Of a stretch of 64,000 nucleotides of DNA, positions 26,389 to 35,873 are shown piece after piece. Position 1 is the first letter of the stretch; each line of letters starts with the position of its first letter. Below the pieces are notes generated by a model, which did no database searches, was not told the DNA's origin, and worked only from the letters and a program-made list of their open reading frames with translations. The position numbers and the translations under genes are program-made. The stretch comes from Micromonospora violae. Lineage in GTDB: Bacteria; Actinomycetota; Actinomycetes; Mycobacteriales; Micromonosporaceae. The stretch lies in NCBI RefSeq assembly GCF_004217135.1, contig NZ_SHKK01000001.1, positions 7,075,734 to 7,139,733 on the forward strand, given 5' to 3'.

Positions 26389-27984
26389 TTAGGCGGGTAG
26401 GTCGGACAGGATTTTCTGGGCTGCGTTGTGGCCGGCTGCGCCGATGACGCTGCCGGCCGGGTGGCAGCCGGCGCTGCCGGCGTACACGCCGTCGATGCCG
26501 GTGGCGTAGGGCATCCGGTCGGTGAACGAGACGGTGTTGTCCACGTGGTGGATGTGCCCGCCGCTGATGCCGAAGTGCGCCTCGATGCCGGGCGGGGGCA
26601 GGGGCACCGCGTCGGCGATCAGGTCCGCGGTGCCGGGGGCGTACCGCTCGACGATCCCGATGAGCCGGTCGACGTAGCCGGGCAGTTCCGCGTCCCAGGT
26701 CGTGCCGGCCAACTCGTAGGGGACGGACTGGACGAACAGCGCGGACGAGTGGTGCCCGGCGGCGTCGGAGAGCGACGGGTCGACGGTGGTGTGCAGGTAC
26801 CACTCGATGGTGGGTTCCGCCGGCAGTAGCCCGGCCTGCACATCCGCCCACATCGCGCGCAGCGCGGTCATCGGCGAGGTCGCCGCCCCGCCGACCAGCG
26901 ACGCCGACCCGGGCAGCAGGTGGATGGTCGAGCCGAACGGGCTGGGCGTGCCGTCCGGCAGGCAGGAGAAGCGGGGCAGCCCGGTGAGCGCCAGGTTGAG
27001 CTTGAGGGTGGTGCCGGGTCGGCGGACCGCCGCCATCCGTTCGCCGAGCGGCGCCGGCAGCGCGCCGTCGGGCAACAGGTCCATCAGGGTGTACGGGTCA
27101 CACGCGCCGAGCACCACCCGGGCGGCGACCTCCCGACCGTCGGCCAGCACCACTCCGCTCGCGGCGCCGCCGTCCAGGGTCACCGCGCTGACCGGCGTAC
27201 CGGTGCGGATCGTCGCCCCGGCGGCGCGTGCGGCTTCGGCGAACGTCCGCGAGACGGTGCCCATCCCGCCCTCGGCGATCATCCAGGTGCCACCGGAGCC
27301 GGGCAGTCGGCACATGTTGTGCACGAGGAAGTTGTGACCGGTGCCGGGGTCGTCCGGGCCGGCGTTGAGCCCGGACAGGCCGTCGGTGACCGCGTACATG
27401 CTGACCAGCAGCTCGGAGCGGAACTCGAACCGGGCCAGGTAGTCGGCGACGGAACCCCGTACGAGGTCGACGAAGACCTGGCGCAGTGCCGGGCGGACGT
27501 GCCGCTCGGCGGTCTCCTCGACGTTCAGCGGCTCCGCCAACCAGGCCGGGGCGAGGTCTTCCCGCAGCGCGGCCAGCTCAGCCTGCATGGTGTCGTCGGC
27601 GGCCACGTCGGCGGGGGAGAAGAACTCGGCGAGCTGCGCCCGGGTGGCGGCGGTGTCACTGCCGAAGAGGAGGTACGGCGAGCCGAGGCCGCCCGGGGTG
27701 GGCAGGAAGTAGTGCGGGTCGCGGCGCAGCACCGGGATCCGTACGTCGAGTGTGGCGAGCAGCTCCGGGGGCATCAACCCGAGCAGGTACGAGCCGGTGG
27801 AGTGGCGTAGCCCTGGCACCTTCGGGAACGGGTTCTCGGTGCGGGTCGCCCCGCCGATCACGTCGGCGGCCTCCACCACGAGGACGTCCAGGCCGGCGCG
27901 GGCCAGCAGGATCGCGGAGACCAGACCGTTGTGCCCGGCACCGATGATGACGACGTCGGCGCGGGCCGGAATCTCACTGCTCAT
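26389..27984 (-). CDS. Phytoene-desaturase-like FAD oxidoreductase (PYROXD2 type)
   Basis: This 531-residue flavoprotein has an N-terminal Rossmann dinucleotide-binding motif (VVIIGAGHNGLVSAILLARAG), a GGATRTENPF FAD-contact region and the C-terminal DGVYAGSAGCHPAGS signature of the NAD(P)/FAD phytoene-desaturase superfamily. No carotenoid synthesis genes are nearby, so a general PYROXD2-like role is more likely than carotenoid desaturation. ATG at 27984 fits the family start. A G-rich array adjoins its stop. Confidence 0.85.
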   Translation of the reverse strand: MSSEIPARADVVIIGAGHNGLVSAILLARAGLDVLVVEAADVIGGATRTENPFPKVPGLRHSTGSYLLGLMPPELLATLDVRIPVLRRDPHYFLPTPGGLGSPYLLFGSDTAATRAQLAEFFSPADVAADDTMQAELAALREDLAPAWLAEPLNVEETAERHVRPALRQVFVDLVRGSVADYLARFEFRSELLVSMYAVTDGLSGLNAGPDDPGTGHNFLVHNMCRLPGSGGTWMIAEGGMGTVSRTFAEAARAAGATIRTGTPVSAVTLDGGAASGVVLADGREVAARVVLGACDPYTLMDLLPDGALPAPLGERMAAVRRPGTTLKLNLALTGLPRFSCLPDGTPSPFGSTIHLLPGSASLVGGAATSPMTALRAMWADVQAGLLPAEPTIEWYLHTTVDPSLSDAAGHHSSALFVQSVPYELAGTTWDAELPGYVDRLIGIVERYAPGTADLIADAVPLPPPGIEAHFGISGGHIHHVDNTVSFTDRMPYATGIDGVYAGSAGCHPAGSVIGAAGHNAAQKILSDLPA

Positions 27985-28053
27985 GCCGCGGCAGCCTAGT
28001 CCGCCCCACCCACCATTCAACCCCTCCCACTCCCTCCCACCCCACGCCATCCT

Positions 28054-28115
28054 CGGTGATCAAGAGGTTTGCGTCATTCGACGGTCGTTCGATGACGCAA
28101 ACCTCTTGATCACCG
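28054..28115. repeat. TGATC-type palindrome R2, holds the kinase stop codon
   Basis: Perfect 24-base arms (28054-28077 and 28092-28115) enclose a 14-base loop. From TGATCA to TGATCA it measures 56 bases. On the minus strand the terminal TGA (28110-28112) is the stop codon of the sensor kinase. C-rich sequence precedes it on the left and G-rich sequence follows on the right. Confidence 0.9.
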
Positions 28116-29981
28116 CGCAGGGGCGGGGGCAGGGGTGGGGGCGGGGGGTGGGGGGAGGTGGAGGGTGAAGGTGGAGCCGCGGCCGGGGGTGCTGGTGGCA
28201 CTCGCTGTGCCACCGTGGGCCTCGGTGAGCTTGCGCACGATGGCGAGGCCCAGGCCGCTGCCCCCGGTCTGCCGGCTGCGGGACTTCTCCGCCCGCCAGA
28301 AACGGTCGAAGACCCGGGGCAGGTCGTCGGCGCTGATCCCGCTGCCGGTGTCGGTCACCGAGACGATGACCTCGGCGTCGGTCGCGCGGGCGCTGATCGT
28401 CACGTGCCCGCCCGACGGGGTGTGTCGGACCGCGTTGGCGACCAGGTTGCCGACCGCCTGGCGCAGCCGCACCGGGTCGGCGTCCACCTGCGGGTCGGCC
28501 TCGGTGCGTACCGTGATGGTGACGCCGACCCGGTCGGCCTGGGCCCGGTGCGCTTCCGCGACCTGGGCGAGCAGGTCGGTGAGGTAGACCTGTTCGCGGT
28601 GCAGCCGCAGCGCGCCCGCGTCGGCCTCGGCCAGGTCCTGCAGGTCGGCGATCACGTGCTGGAGCAGGGTCGCCTCCTCCAGCAGCGAGGAGAGCAGCCG
28701 GCGGTCCGGGTCCGCCACGCCGTCCTCGACCGCTTCGAGCCAGCCCCGGATGTTGCTCACCGGCGTACGCATCTCGTGCGCGATGTCGCTGACCATCGCC
28801 CGGCGCAGCTGCTCCAGGCGTTCCCGCCGCTCGGCCATGTCGTTGAAGACCTCGGCCAACCGGGCGATCTCGTCGCGGCCGGTCACCCGGACCCGGGCGG
28901 AGCCGTCGCCGTCGCGCATCCGCTGCGCCGCCCCGGTCAGGGCGTGCAGCGGGCGGGTCAGCCGGATGCCGGCGAGGACGGTGACGCCGATCGTCACCAG
29001 CAGGACGACACCGGCGACCGCGATGATGCGGGTCTGGTTGGCGGGGGAGAGGTCGAAGGTGCGCGAAGGACGCCCACCCGGGTCGCCGACGAAGAGGGTG
29101 GCGGCCGGGGCGACGTACGGCAGGAGCTGTTCGCGTCGGCTGGTGCCGACGCAGGCGCTGATCGCCCGGTTGTGCTCCTGGTCGGCCCCGGCCAGCGGTC
29201 GGGCGGCGGGTGTGCTGGACGTCGGCTGCGTGTTCCAGGTCCAGTTCAGGCCCACCTGCACGGGTGCCATCTGCCGCCGCGCCAGGCAGGTGCTCACCAG
29301 GGCGTTGAGCTGGGCGAGCGCCTTGTTCTCGGTGGCCGTGCGGGTCGCGAGGCTCGACCTCGACTGGACGCAGGCCGATTCCTCGGCGAGGTCGGTGCCG
29401 GGGGTGTCGATTCGCGGCCGTCCGGTGGGGCCGTCGACGACGGTGGCGTCGATCCCCACCTGCCCGCGCAGGCACTGGACCGTCTTCGTCGCCGTGTCGT
29501 GCAGCGCGGCGCGTTCCTTGGGCGTCAGCAGGTACGGGCCGGCGGCGCGGGGGTCGATGCGGTCGGTGCCGCCCGCACCGCTGCCCGGCGGGGTGACCCC
29601 GGGCAGCAGGGCGGTGTTGACGGCGAGCGCGTCGACGGTCGCCGACGGCGTGGTCGGCAACGGACCCGCCCCGGGTGTCGAGTCCGCGATCAGGGTGCCG
29701 GCCTCGGTGGTCAGGGCGATCCGCCGGCCGACGTCCCGCGCGAGCGGTTGCAGGGCAGTGTCGACCCCGTCCCAGCTCGGGTGGGTGGCCGCGTACCCGA
29801 GCAGGGTGTCGTAGATGCGGGCGTCGTCGGCGAGCGCCTGCCCCTGCTCCTGCCGGATCGCCCCGGTGGTGGTGCGTACGGCCAGCCACGCGGTCGCCGC
29901 GATCGAGCTGACGGCGATGAGGACGGCCAGCGCCAGCAGCCGCAGCAGCAGACTGCGACGCAGCGGAACCTCACCCGCCAT
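28110..29981 (-). CDS. Sensor histidine kinase
   Basis: This 623-residue membrane kinase has spans near residues 12-33 and 318-338. The extracytoplasmic domain between them is about 280 residues with several Cys. HAMP follows (about 340-395), then HisKA with the phosphorylated His in VSDIAHEMRTP (H402), and HATPase_c with NAVRHTP, DTGSGIS and GGSGLGLAIVRK. The last residues are PAPTPAPAPAR, then the stop codon formed by palindrome R2, so its tail appears rewritten by the element. The start overlaps the response-regulator end by 11 bases, so the two form one operon. Confidence 0.92.
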   Translation of the reverse strand: MAGEVPLRRSLLLRLLALAVLIAVSSIAATAWLAVRTTTGAIRQEQGQALADDARIYDTLLGYAATHPSWDGVDTALQPLARDVGRRIALTTEAGTLIADSTPGAGPLPTTPSATVDALAVNTALLPGVTPPGSGAGGTDRIDPRAAGPYLLTPKERAALHDTATKTVQCLRGQVGIDATVVDGPTGRPRIDTPGTDLAEESACVQSRSSLATRTATENKALAQLNALVSTCLARRQMAPVQVGLNWTWNTQPTSSTPAARPLAGADQEHNRAISACVGTSRREQLLPYVAPAATLFVGDPGGRPSRTFDLSPANQTRIIAVAGVVLLVTIGVTVLAGIRLTRPLHALTGAAQRMRDGDGSARVRVTGRDEIARLAEVFNDMAERRERLEQLRRAMVSDIAHEMRTPVSNIRGWLEAVEDGVADPDRRLLSSLLEEATLLQHVIADLQDLAEADAGALRLHREQVYLTDLLAQVAEAHRAQADRVGVTITVRTEADPQVDADPVRLRQAVGNLVANAVRHTPSGGHVTISARATDAEVIVSVTDTGSGISADDLPRVFDRFWRAEKSRSRQTGGSGLGLAIVRKLTEAHGGTASATSTPGRGSTFTLHLPPPPAPTPAPAPAR

Positions 29982-30672
29982 GGGGTGACTCTTCGACCAG
30001 CTTGTAGCCGACGCCGTAGACGGTGACCAGCCGGGCCGGTTTGCGCGGGTTCGGCTCGATCTTCCGGCGGAGGTGCATCACGTGCACGTCGACGGTCCGA
30101 GTGGTGATGTACCTGTCGAACCCGTGCAGGTAGTTCAGGAGTTGTTCCCGGGTGAAGGCGCGGGCGGGCTGGGCGGCCATCGCCTGAAGCAGCTGGAACT
30201 CGCCCGGTGTGCAGGAGACGAGGCGTCCGTCGCTGCGTACCTCGTGGCGTACCGGGTCGACCTGCACGGCGCCGACCCGCAGCACCGGGTCCGCCTGCTG
30301 CACCGTCCGCTGGCCCCGGCGCAGCAGGCTGCGGGCCCGGGCGACCAGCTCACGCGGGCTGTACGGCTTCGTCATGTAGTCGTCGGCGCCCAGGTCGAGG
30401 CCGAGCAGCAGGTCGTCCTCGGTCGAGCGGGCGGTCAGCATGAGCACCGGCAGGTCGGACTCCCGGCGCAGGATGCGACAGACGTCCAGTCCGTCGACCT
30501 TCGGCATCATCACGTCGAGGATCAGCAGCGCGGGTGGTCGTTGCCGGATCTGCTCCAGTGCAGCCCGCCCGTCGGCCACCACCAGCACCTCGTGCCCCTC
30601 GCGTTCCAGGTACCGGCGGGCCAGCTCGGCCTGCTTCTGGTCGTCCTCGGCTACCAGCACATACGCGCACAC
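29971..30672 (-). CDS. OmpR/PhoB-type response regulator
   Basis: The 233-residue protein has a receiver domain with phosphoacceptor D53 (LLILDVMMPKVDG) and acidic pair E9/D10. The C-terminal winged helix (about residues 130-230) contains RTVDVHVMHLRRKIE. It heads the two-component operon and is divergent from the lipoprotein/exporter operon at 30785, which shares about 110 bases with it. That operon is the most likely target. Confidence 0.93.
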   Translation of the reverse strand: MCAYVLVAEDDQKQAELARRYLEREGHEVLVVADGRAALEQIRQRPPALLILDVMMPKVDGLDVCRILRRESDLPVLMLTARSTEDDLLLGLDLGADDYMTKPYSPRELVARARSLLRRGQRTVQQADPVLRVGAVQVDPVRHEVRSDGRLVSCTPGEFQLLQAMAAQPARAFTREQLLNYLHGFDRYITTRTVDVHVMHLRRKIEPNPRKPARLVTVYGVGYKLVEESPHGG

Positions 30673-30784
30673 GGCAGCGACTGTACGTGACGGCGGAGGG
30701 CTTCAACGACGCCGTGAGCTGGGGCTGTCGGATGACGACCGCATCTTTACCGGTCTCTGACAGGTGGCCGTGAAGCTACCTGGC

Positions 30785-31387
30785 ATGACCAACTCAACCC
30801 ATCGGGTCGCCGCCGGGCTCGCCGCTGTCGCGCTGCTCGCCGTCGCCCTCACCGGCTGCGGCGGGGACGCCGACAAGCACACCGCCAGCGGTACGGGTGA
30901 CGTGGCGTCACTGACCACCCCGCCCGCCCCGACGAACGCTACCGGTGCCGCGGTCAGCGGCCGCCCACAGCTGCGCCTCGACACCAGCGACGAGGAGGAG
31001 AGTCAGCTCTGGGAGACGTACCGGATCTGCCTGCACGAGCACGGGGTGAAGCTGAACACCGGTCAGGCGCCCGGAGCGGCGGGGACCGGTACCGGCCTCT
31101 CCCTCGACCCGAGCGGGGAGCCGAAGGCGGCGTACGTGGCGTGTGCCAACAAGATGCCGCTCCAGCCGCCGGAGCTGGATCGGGACAAGAACGTGAACTA
31201 CGTGAGCCAGTGGAACGACTACGTCAAGTGCCTGCGGGGGCGCGGTTTGAAGATCCACTCGTTGCCGGACAGCTCTGGCTGGACCTACGACGACGGGGTC
31301 GCCGACCCGACCAACGGACTCGATGCCAACGCCATGTCCCAGGTCACCAGGGAATGCACGATGGAGACGTTCGGTGCCAAGAAGTAA
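30785..31387 (+). CDS. Putative lipoprotein
   Basis: Starting at MTNSTHRVAAG, it has a lipoprotein signal with lipobox ALTGC (Cys at about residue 26). The mature part of about 170 residues holds four Cys, in RICLHEHGVKL, VACANKM, VKCLRGRGLKI and RECTMETF, compatible with two disulfides. No family name is recognised. The ORF could instead start at 30764. It overlaps the adaptor gene by 14 bases, so it probably belongs to the export operon controlled by the divergent two-component system. Confidence 0.75.
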   Translation: MTNSTHRVAAGLAAVALLAVALTGCGGDADKHTASGTGDVASLTTPPAPTNATGAAVSGRPQLRLDTSDEEESQLWETYRICLHEHGVKLNTGQAPGAAGTGTGLSLDPSGEPKAAYVACANKMPLQPPELDRDKNVNYVSQWNDYVKCLRGRGLKIHSLPDSSGWTYDDGVADPTNGLDANAMSQVTRECTMETFGAKK

Positions 31388-32507
31388 CCCGACCGAGGGG
31401 AGTGGCCGGCGGACGACACGGCGGACCGCGATCGTGGCCGCCGTGGTCACCCTGGCGGTCGCCGTTGGCGCGGGCGTCGGGGTGCTGGCCCTGCGGCGTC
31501 ACCCCGGCGACGACGTCGCGAGCGCCCCGCCGCAGGTCACGACGACGAAGGTGGCCCGGGTCGACCTGTCGGACACCCGCTCGTTCAACGGCACGCTCGG
31601 CTTCGGCCCGGAGCGGGTGGTCAAGGGCGCGGGAGAGGGCGTCGTCACCCGGCTGCCGAAGGTGGGCGACACGGTGGCCCGGGGCAAGCCGCTCTACTGG
31701 GTCAACGACCAACCGGTGCCGGTGCTGTTCGGCGGCACCCCGCTCTTCCGTACCCTCGACAAGCCCGGCCTGGTGGGCAGCGACGTACGGCTCGTGTCGG
31801 ACAACCTGACGGCGCTGGGCTTCCGCACCGGGTCGCAGCCGTCCCGGGGCAGGGACGGCACCAGGATCGGCGCGGGGCAGGCCCTGCTCACCGCGAGCAT
31901 CGTCGCCGCGATCAAGAAGTGGCAGCAGTCCGTCGGCCTGGAACCGACCGGCACGATCGAGGTCGGGCAGGTCGCCGTGCTCACCGGACCGGCCCGGGTC
32001 AGCACGGTGACGGCGCTGCCCGGTGACCCGGTCGCCGGCGAGTTGCTCGCCGTCACCGAGAAGGCGAAGCTGGTCACCGTCCCGGTCGCCGCCACCGAGG
32101 TCGGCGCCATCACGGTCGGTGCCGCCGTGGTCGTCGCCCTGCCCGACAGCTCCGAGATCCCCGGCAAGGTCGCCTCGATCTCACAGACGGTGAGCGGCGG
32201 CGGATCGGGCGGGGGCGGTGGCCAGAACGGCCCGCCGACGGTGGAGGTCCTCGTCGCGCCGACCCGAGCGGCGGACGTCGCCAAGTTGGACGCCGCCGCG
32301 GTGCAGGTCCGGTTCACCACCGCCGTACACAAGGGCGTGCTCACGGTGCCGGTCGGCGCGCTGGTGGCGCTGCGCGAGGGCGGATACGCGATCCAACTGC
32401 CCGACGGCCACCTGGTGGCGGTGGAGACCGGGATGTTCGCCCGAGGACTCGTCGAGATCAGCGGCACCGGTGTGACCGCGGGCCTCGACGTGGTGACCGC
32501 GTCGTGA
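31374..32507 (+). CDS. Periplasmic adaptor (HlyD-like) with peptidoglycan-binding-like insert
   Basis: The 377-residue protein has an N-terminal membrane anchor (about residues 18-38), beta-barrel/lipoyl-like repeats, and an insert around residues 130-180 resembling a PG-binding domain ([21 protein letters not shown]). A Gly-rich linker (GGGSGGGGG) precedes the C-terminal beta domain. Its stop overlaps the ABC ATPase start by four bases. It should link the ABC transporter to the cell envelope. GTG at 31374 overlaps the lipoprotein gene. Confidence 0.8.
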   Translation: MPRSNPTEGSGRRTTRRTAIVAAVVTLAVAVGAGVGVLALRRHPGDDVASAPPQVTTTKVARVDLSDTRSFNGTLGFGPERVVKGAGEGVVTRLPKVGDTVARGKPLYWVNDQPVPVLFGGTPLFRTLDKPGLVGSDVRLVSDNLTALGFRTGSQPSRGRDGTRIGAGQALLTASIVAAIKKWQQSVGLEPTGTIEVGQVAVLTGPARVSTVTALPGDPVAGELLAVTEKAKLVTVPVAATEVGAITVGAAVVVALPDSSEIPGKVASISQTVSGGGSGGGGGQNGPPTVEVLVAPTRAADVAKLDAAAVQVRFTTAVHKGVLTVPVGALVALREGGYAIQLPDGHLVAVETGMFARGLVEISGTGVTAGLDVVTAS

Positions 32508-33247
32508 ACGGCGTGACCACGCGGGCCGGCGACACCCCGACCGAGGTGATCCCGGCGTACGCGGAGACGGTGCTCAGCGTCGAGGGGGTGAGCCGGACGT
32601 ACCCGGGCGGGGTGACCGCGCTGGACGACGTCTCGTTGACCGTCCGCGCGGGCGAGATGCTCGCCATCGTCGGGCCGTCCGGGTCCGGCAAGTCCACGCT
32701 GCTGAACATCATGGGCACCCTCGACCTGCCGACCAGCGGGCGCGTACGCGTCGCCGGTCAGGACGTCACCGCACTGTCCGACCGTCGGCTCTCCGCGCTG
32801 CGGGGCCGCTGGCTCGGCTTCGTGTTCCAGCAGTTCCACCTCACCGAAGGGCTGGACGCCGCCGAGAACGTCGCCACCGGCCTGCTCTACGCCGGGGTGC
32901 CCCGCCGCCGTCGCCGCCGTACCGCCATCGAGGCGTTGGCCCGGGTCGGCCTGGCGCACCGGGTCGACCACCTGCCGCGGCAGCTCTCCGGCGGGGAGCG
33001 GCAGCGGGTGGCGATCGCGCGTGCGCTGGTCAACGAGCCGGCGCTGGTGCTGGCCGACGAGCCGACCGGCGCCCTCGACACCCGCAACGGGGAAGCGGTC
33101 CTGGCTCTGCTGATGAACCTGAACGCGGAGGGGACCACCATCGCCGTGATCACCCACGACCGCGATCTCGCCGCCCGTACGCCTCGGCAGGTGGAGATCC
33201 GCGACGGCCGGATCGTCTCCGACACCGCCGCCGGGAGCGGGGCATGA
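32504..33247 (+). CDS. MacB/LolD-type ABC transporter ATPase
   Basis: The 247-residue ATPase has Walker [12 protein letters not shown], a Q-loop [11 protein letters not shown], signature [15 protein letters not shown] and Walker [13 protein letters not shown], with ITHDRDL following. It is the energy unit for the adaptor and permease genes on either side, and overlaps the permease start by four bases. Family members export antimicrobial peptides, lipoproteins or siderophores. Confidence 0.92.
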   Translation: MNGVTTRAGDTPTEVIPAYAETVLSVEGVSRTYPGGVTALDDVSLTVRAGEMLAIVGPSGSGKSTLLNIMGTLDLPTSGRVRVAGQDVTALSDRRLSALRGRWLGFVFQQFHLTEGLDAAENVATGLLYAGVPRRRRRRTAIEALARVGLAHRVDHLPRQLSGGERQRVAIARALVNEPALVLADEPTGALDTRNGEAVLALLMNLNAEGTTIAVITHDRDLAARTPRQVEIRDGRIVSDTAAGSGA

Positions 33248-34455
33248 GCGCGCAGTCGGGGGGCATCCGGTCGACCCGGCTCGCCCCGACCGACGTACTC
33301 CGGCTCGGTCTGCTCGGGCTGACCACCCGCCGGATGCGGGCGGTCCTCTCCGCCCTGGGCATCTCCATCGGCATCGCCACGCTGGTCGTGGTGGTGGGAA
33401 TCCCCGCGTCCAGTCAACGCGACCTGATGAACCAGCTCAGCGCCCTCGGCACCAACATGCTGCGGGTCGAGCCGGTGCCGGATCAGCAACCGCCCGTCCT
33501 GCTCCCCGAGAACGCCGTCGCCATGGCGTCGCGGATCGGGCCGGTCCAGATGGCCAGCGCGGTCGCGAACACCCACACCACCGTGCGTCGCAACGACCTG
33601 ATCGACAGGTACGACACGTCCGGGCTCAGCGTGCTCGCATCCCGGCCGGACCTGCTGGAGACGGTCAACGGGCGGATCCACACCGGTCGGGCCCTGGACG
33701 CCGGGACGGCCGCACTTCCGACTGCCGTCCTCGGTCACGTCGCGGCGAGCCGGCTCGGCTTCGCCACGGTGGATCCGCAGCAGCCACCTCAGGTGCTCAT
33801 CGGCGAGCGGTGGTTCACCGTGATCGGCATCCTGGACCCGTTGCCGCTCGCCCCGGATCTCGACCGCTCGGTGCTGGTCGGGTGGGACGCAGCGAAGGCC
33901 ATGCTCGGCTTCGACGGGCACCCCACGGTCGTCTACGTACGGGCCAGGGAGGACGCCCTGGAGGACGTCCGGGCGGTGCTGCCGGCCACCCTCGACCCGC
34001 AGTTGCCCGGGATGGTCCAGGTCAGCCGCCCCTCCGACGCGCTCGCCGCGAAACGGGCCACCGAGAGCAGTTTCTCCGGGCTGTTCCTCGGGTTGGCGGC
34101 GGTCGCCCTGCTGGTCGGCGGAATCGGCGTGGCGAACACGATGGTCATCTCGGTGTTGGAGCGCCGTCGGGAGATCGGCCTGCGCCGGGCCCTCGGCGCG
34201 AACCGGGGCCAGATCCGGATGCAGTTCCTCACCGAGTCGGTGCTGCTCAGCGTGCTCGGCGGCGCGGCCGGTGCGGTCCTCGGGGTGCTCGCGACGCTGG
34301 GCTACGCCAGCTATCAGGGATGGCCGCCCACGATCCCGCTGATCGCGGTGTTGGGCGGGGTCGGCGGTGCCCTCGTGGTCGGCGTCGTCGCCGGCGTCTA
34401 CCCGTCCATCCGAGCCGCCCGCCAAACCCCCACCGAAGCCCTCTCCACCCCGTGA
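33244..34455 (+). CDS. MacB-type ABC transporter permease
   Basis: The 403-residue protein has an N-terminal span (about residues 28-52), a large extracytoplasmic domain and three C-terminal spans with the conserved signature [17 protein letters not shown]. It is the last gene of the lipoprotein-adaptor-ATPase-permease operon. Its stop is followed after 30 bases by palindrome R3. Confidence 0.92.
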   Translation: MSAQSGGIRSTRLAPTDVLRLGLLGLTTRRMRAVLSALGISIGIATLVVVVGIPASSQRDLMNQLSALGTNMLRVEPVPDQQPPVLLPENAVAMASRIGPVQMASAVANTHTTVRRNDLIDRYDTSGLSVLASRPDLLETVNGRIHTGRALDAGTAALPTAVLGHVAASRLGFATVDPQQPPQVLIGERWFTVIGILDPLPLAPDLDRSVLVGWDAAKAMLGFDGHPTVVYVRAREDALEDVRAVLPATLDPQLPGMVQVSRPSDALAAKRATESSFSGLFLGLAAVALLVGGIGVANTMVISVLERRREIGLRRALGANRGQIRMQFLTESVLLSVLGGAAGAVLGVLATLGYASYQGWPPTIPLIAVLGGVGGALVVGVVAGVYPSIRAARQTPTEALSTP

Positions 34456-34484
34456 CAGGCCCCCGCTGCCCCACCCCGCTGCGG

Positions 34485-34541
34485 TGATCATGGAGTTAGC
34501 GTCGCGACACGCCGACCCGGGTGACGCTAACTCCATGATCA
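34485..34541. repeat. TGATC-type palindrome R3, holds the YihY stop codon
   Basis: Nineteen-base perfect arms (34485-34503, 34523-34541) surround a 19-base centre, with 57 bases between the outer ends. The terminal TCA (34539-34541) is the minus-strand stop codon of the YihY-like gene. Its arm shares TGATCATGGAGTT with R1. Confidence 0.9.
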
Positions 34542-35390
34542 ACGCGGGCTGGGGTGAGGGGTGGGGGTGGGGGTGGTGCGCCAGCGGGAGAGGGCCAGGG
34601 TGGCGGAGTAGCCGGCCAGGACGATCACGTGGAACAGGTAGAGCCAGAGGAGTACGGCCACGCCGGCGCCGATGTCGTCGAAGCCACCGAAGGGCACTCC
34701 CAGGTCCAGCGGTAGTGAGGCGAAGAGCACGAAGCCGTGCAGGAAGCCGGAGAGGTTCGCCGCGGTGAACGACCCGACCCCGAGGGTGGAGAGCCAGTCC
34801 GGTGCGGCCGGCCCGACGACCCGGAACACCCACACCAGCACCGGCGTGAGCACCAGCCAGACCGCCAGGAATGACAGCACCACGCCGAGCGCACCGAGCC
34901 AACCACCCTGGCGTACGAGGCGGGTGGTGAGCGGGAGCGCCAGCAGGATCGACAGAAGCAGTGCGGGGGCCGGCGCGAGCAGGGGCAGCAGCAGGAGTCG
35001 GCCGCGCCAGCCGACCAGGTTCTCGTCGGAGCGGGTCGCTGCCACCGAGACGAAGGCCCGGCGCAGGCCCTCGCCGTACAGCGAGGCGGGCAGCAGGGAG
35101 GCCAGCGCCAGCAGCGGGGTCAACTCCACCCCGGCTTCGACCAACGCCTCCACCGCCCGGGGCGCGCCGATCGCGGTGGGCAGGGCTTCCACGGCGTACG
35201 AGGTGAGTCGGCGTACCCGGTCGGCCCCGGCCACCAGTGCGGTGAGCCAGATGGCCAGCAGGGCGACCGGCACCACGGCGATCGCCCCGTAGAAGGTGAT
35301 CGCCGCGGCGTGCAGCGACAGGTCCCGTCCGCGCACCGGACGGAACGCCGCGCTGATGATCCGTTTCGTGCGCTGCCATCCGTTGCCCAT
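34539..35390 (-). CDS. YihY/BrkB-family membrane protein
   Basis: The 283-residue protein has about six membrane spans and the family start LSLHAAAITFYGAIAVVPVALLAIW. Members of this family were once called RNase BN; the function is unsettled and some are proposed transporters. The ATG follows GGAGGACCC. The end reads TPTPTPHPSPR and then the TGA from palindrome R3. Only the last dozen or so residues look atypical. Confidence 0.85.
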   Translation of the reverse strand: MGNGWQRTKRIISAAFRPVRGRDLSLHAAAITFYGAIAVVPVALLAIWLTALVAGADRVRRLTSYAVEALPTAIGAPRAVEALVEAGVELTPLLALASLLPASLYGEGLRRAFVSVAATRSDENLVGWRGRLLLLPLLAPAPALLLSILLALPLTTRLVRQGGWLGALGVVLSFLAVWLVLTPVLVWVFRVVGPAAPDWLSTLGVGSFTAANLSGFLHGFVLFASLPLDLGVPFGGFDDIGAGVAVLLWLYLFHVIVLAGYSATLALSRWRTTPTPTPHPSPR

Positions 35391-35441
35391 CGGGTCCTCC
35401 TTCCCTGTTGTCGCGCCCGCCACTCCTAAAGATCGCCGGTC

Positions 35442-35528
35442 ATGACTGTTCCCACCACCGAACGCCTGATCCTGCGCGACTGGGCCAGCGATCCGGCCGA
35501 CCTGGCCCGGTCTTCCTGGCGGCGCTGA
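35442..35528 (+). pseudogene. Remnant of a GNAT acetyltransferase gene
   Basis: An ATG frame of 28 codons begins TVPTTERLILRDWASDPADL, the start seen in RimJ-like GNAT acetyltransferases, then ends in a stop. In the +1 frame the sequence continues VFLAALTG briefly and is lost. No GNAT core follows, so only the 5' end survives. Confidence 0.6.
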
Positions 35529-35558
35529 CCGGGGGTCGATCCCAACCCGCTGATGAGC

Positions 35559-35598
35559 GTGATGTCGGTGCGTCATCGTGATGACTCACCGACATCAC
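35559..35598. repeat. Hairpin R8 (TGATG-type, related to R2)
   Basis: GTGATGTCGGTG (35559-35570) pairs perfectly with CACCGACATCAC (35587-35598), and GTCAT/ATGAC pairs inside. The inner TGCGTCAT...ATGAC pattern resembles R2. It lies in the noncoding region downstream of the GNAT remnant. Confidence 0.55.
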
Positions 35599-35687
35599 TG
35601 TTTGGTGCGGACCACCGTCCTCCCGTGCCGAGACCGCGACGGCCGCCAGGGTGCGCACGGACATAAATAGTCACGGTGATCGAAGTG

Positions 35688-35716
35688 TTGACGCTCTCGT
35701 AGCACGTCAGTAACCT
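35688..35716 (+). promoter_or_regulatory. Housekeeping-type promoter for the GH87-like gene
   Basis: TTGACG (35688-35693) and TAACCT (35711-35716) are 17 bases apart, an ideal spacing. A CTTTG-GT-CAAAG dyad at 35715-35726 covers the likely transcription start and could be an operator. About 150 bases of leader follow. Confidence 0.6.
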
Positions 35717-35873
35717 TTGGTCAAAGTAGCGCAAGATCTCGACAAAGACGTGCACGATTTGACGCACGGTCTCGGAAGATTCAACGGTCCTCCCTGGAGA
35801 GGCCCGTTGATGCTCGTCCCCCACCCCGTGGTCACGCCACTGCGGCAACCGTCCCCCGACGACAAGGACAGCG

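Noticed and set aside
28158..30026. Plus-strand 622-codon frame opposite the kinase
   Set aside because: It is a shadow; the kinase has all conserved boxes.
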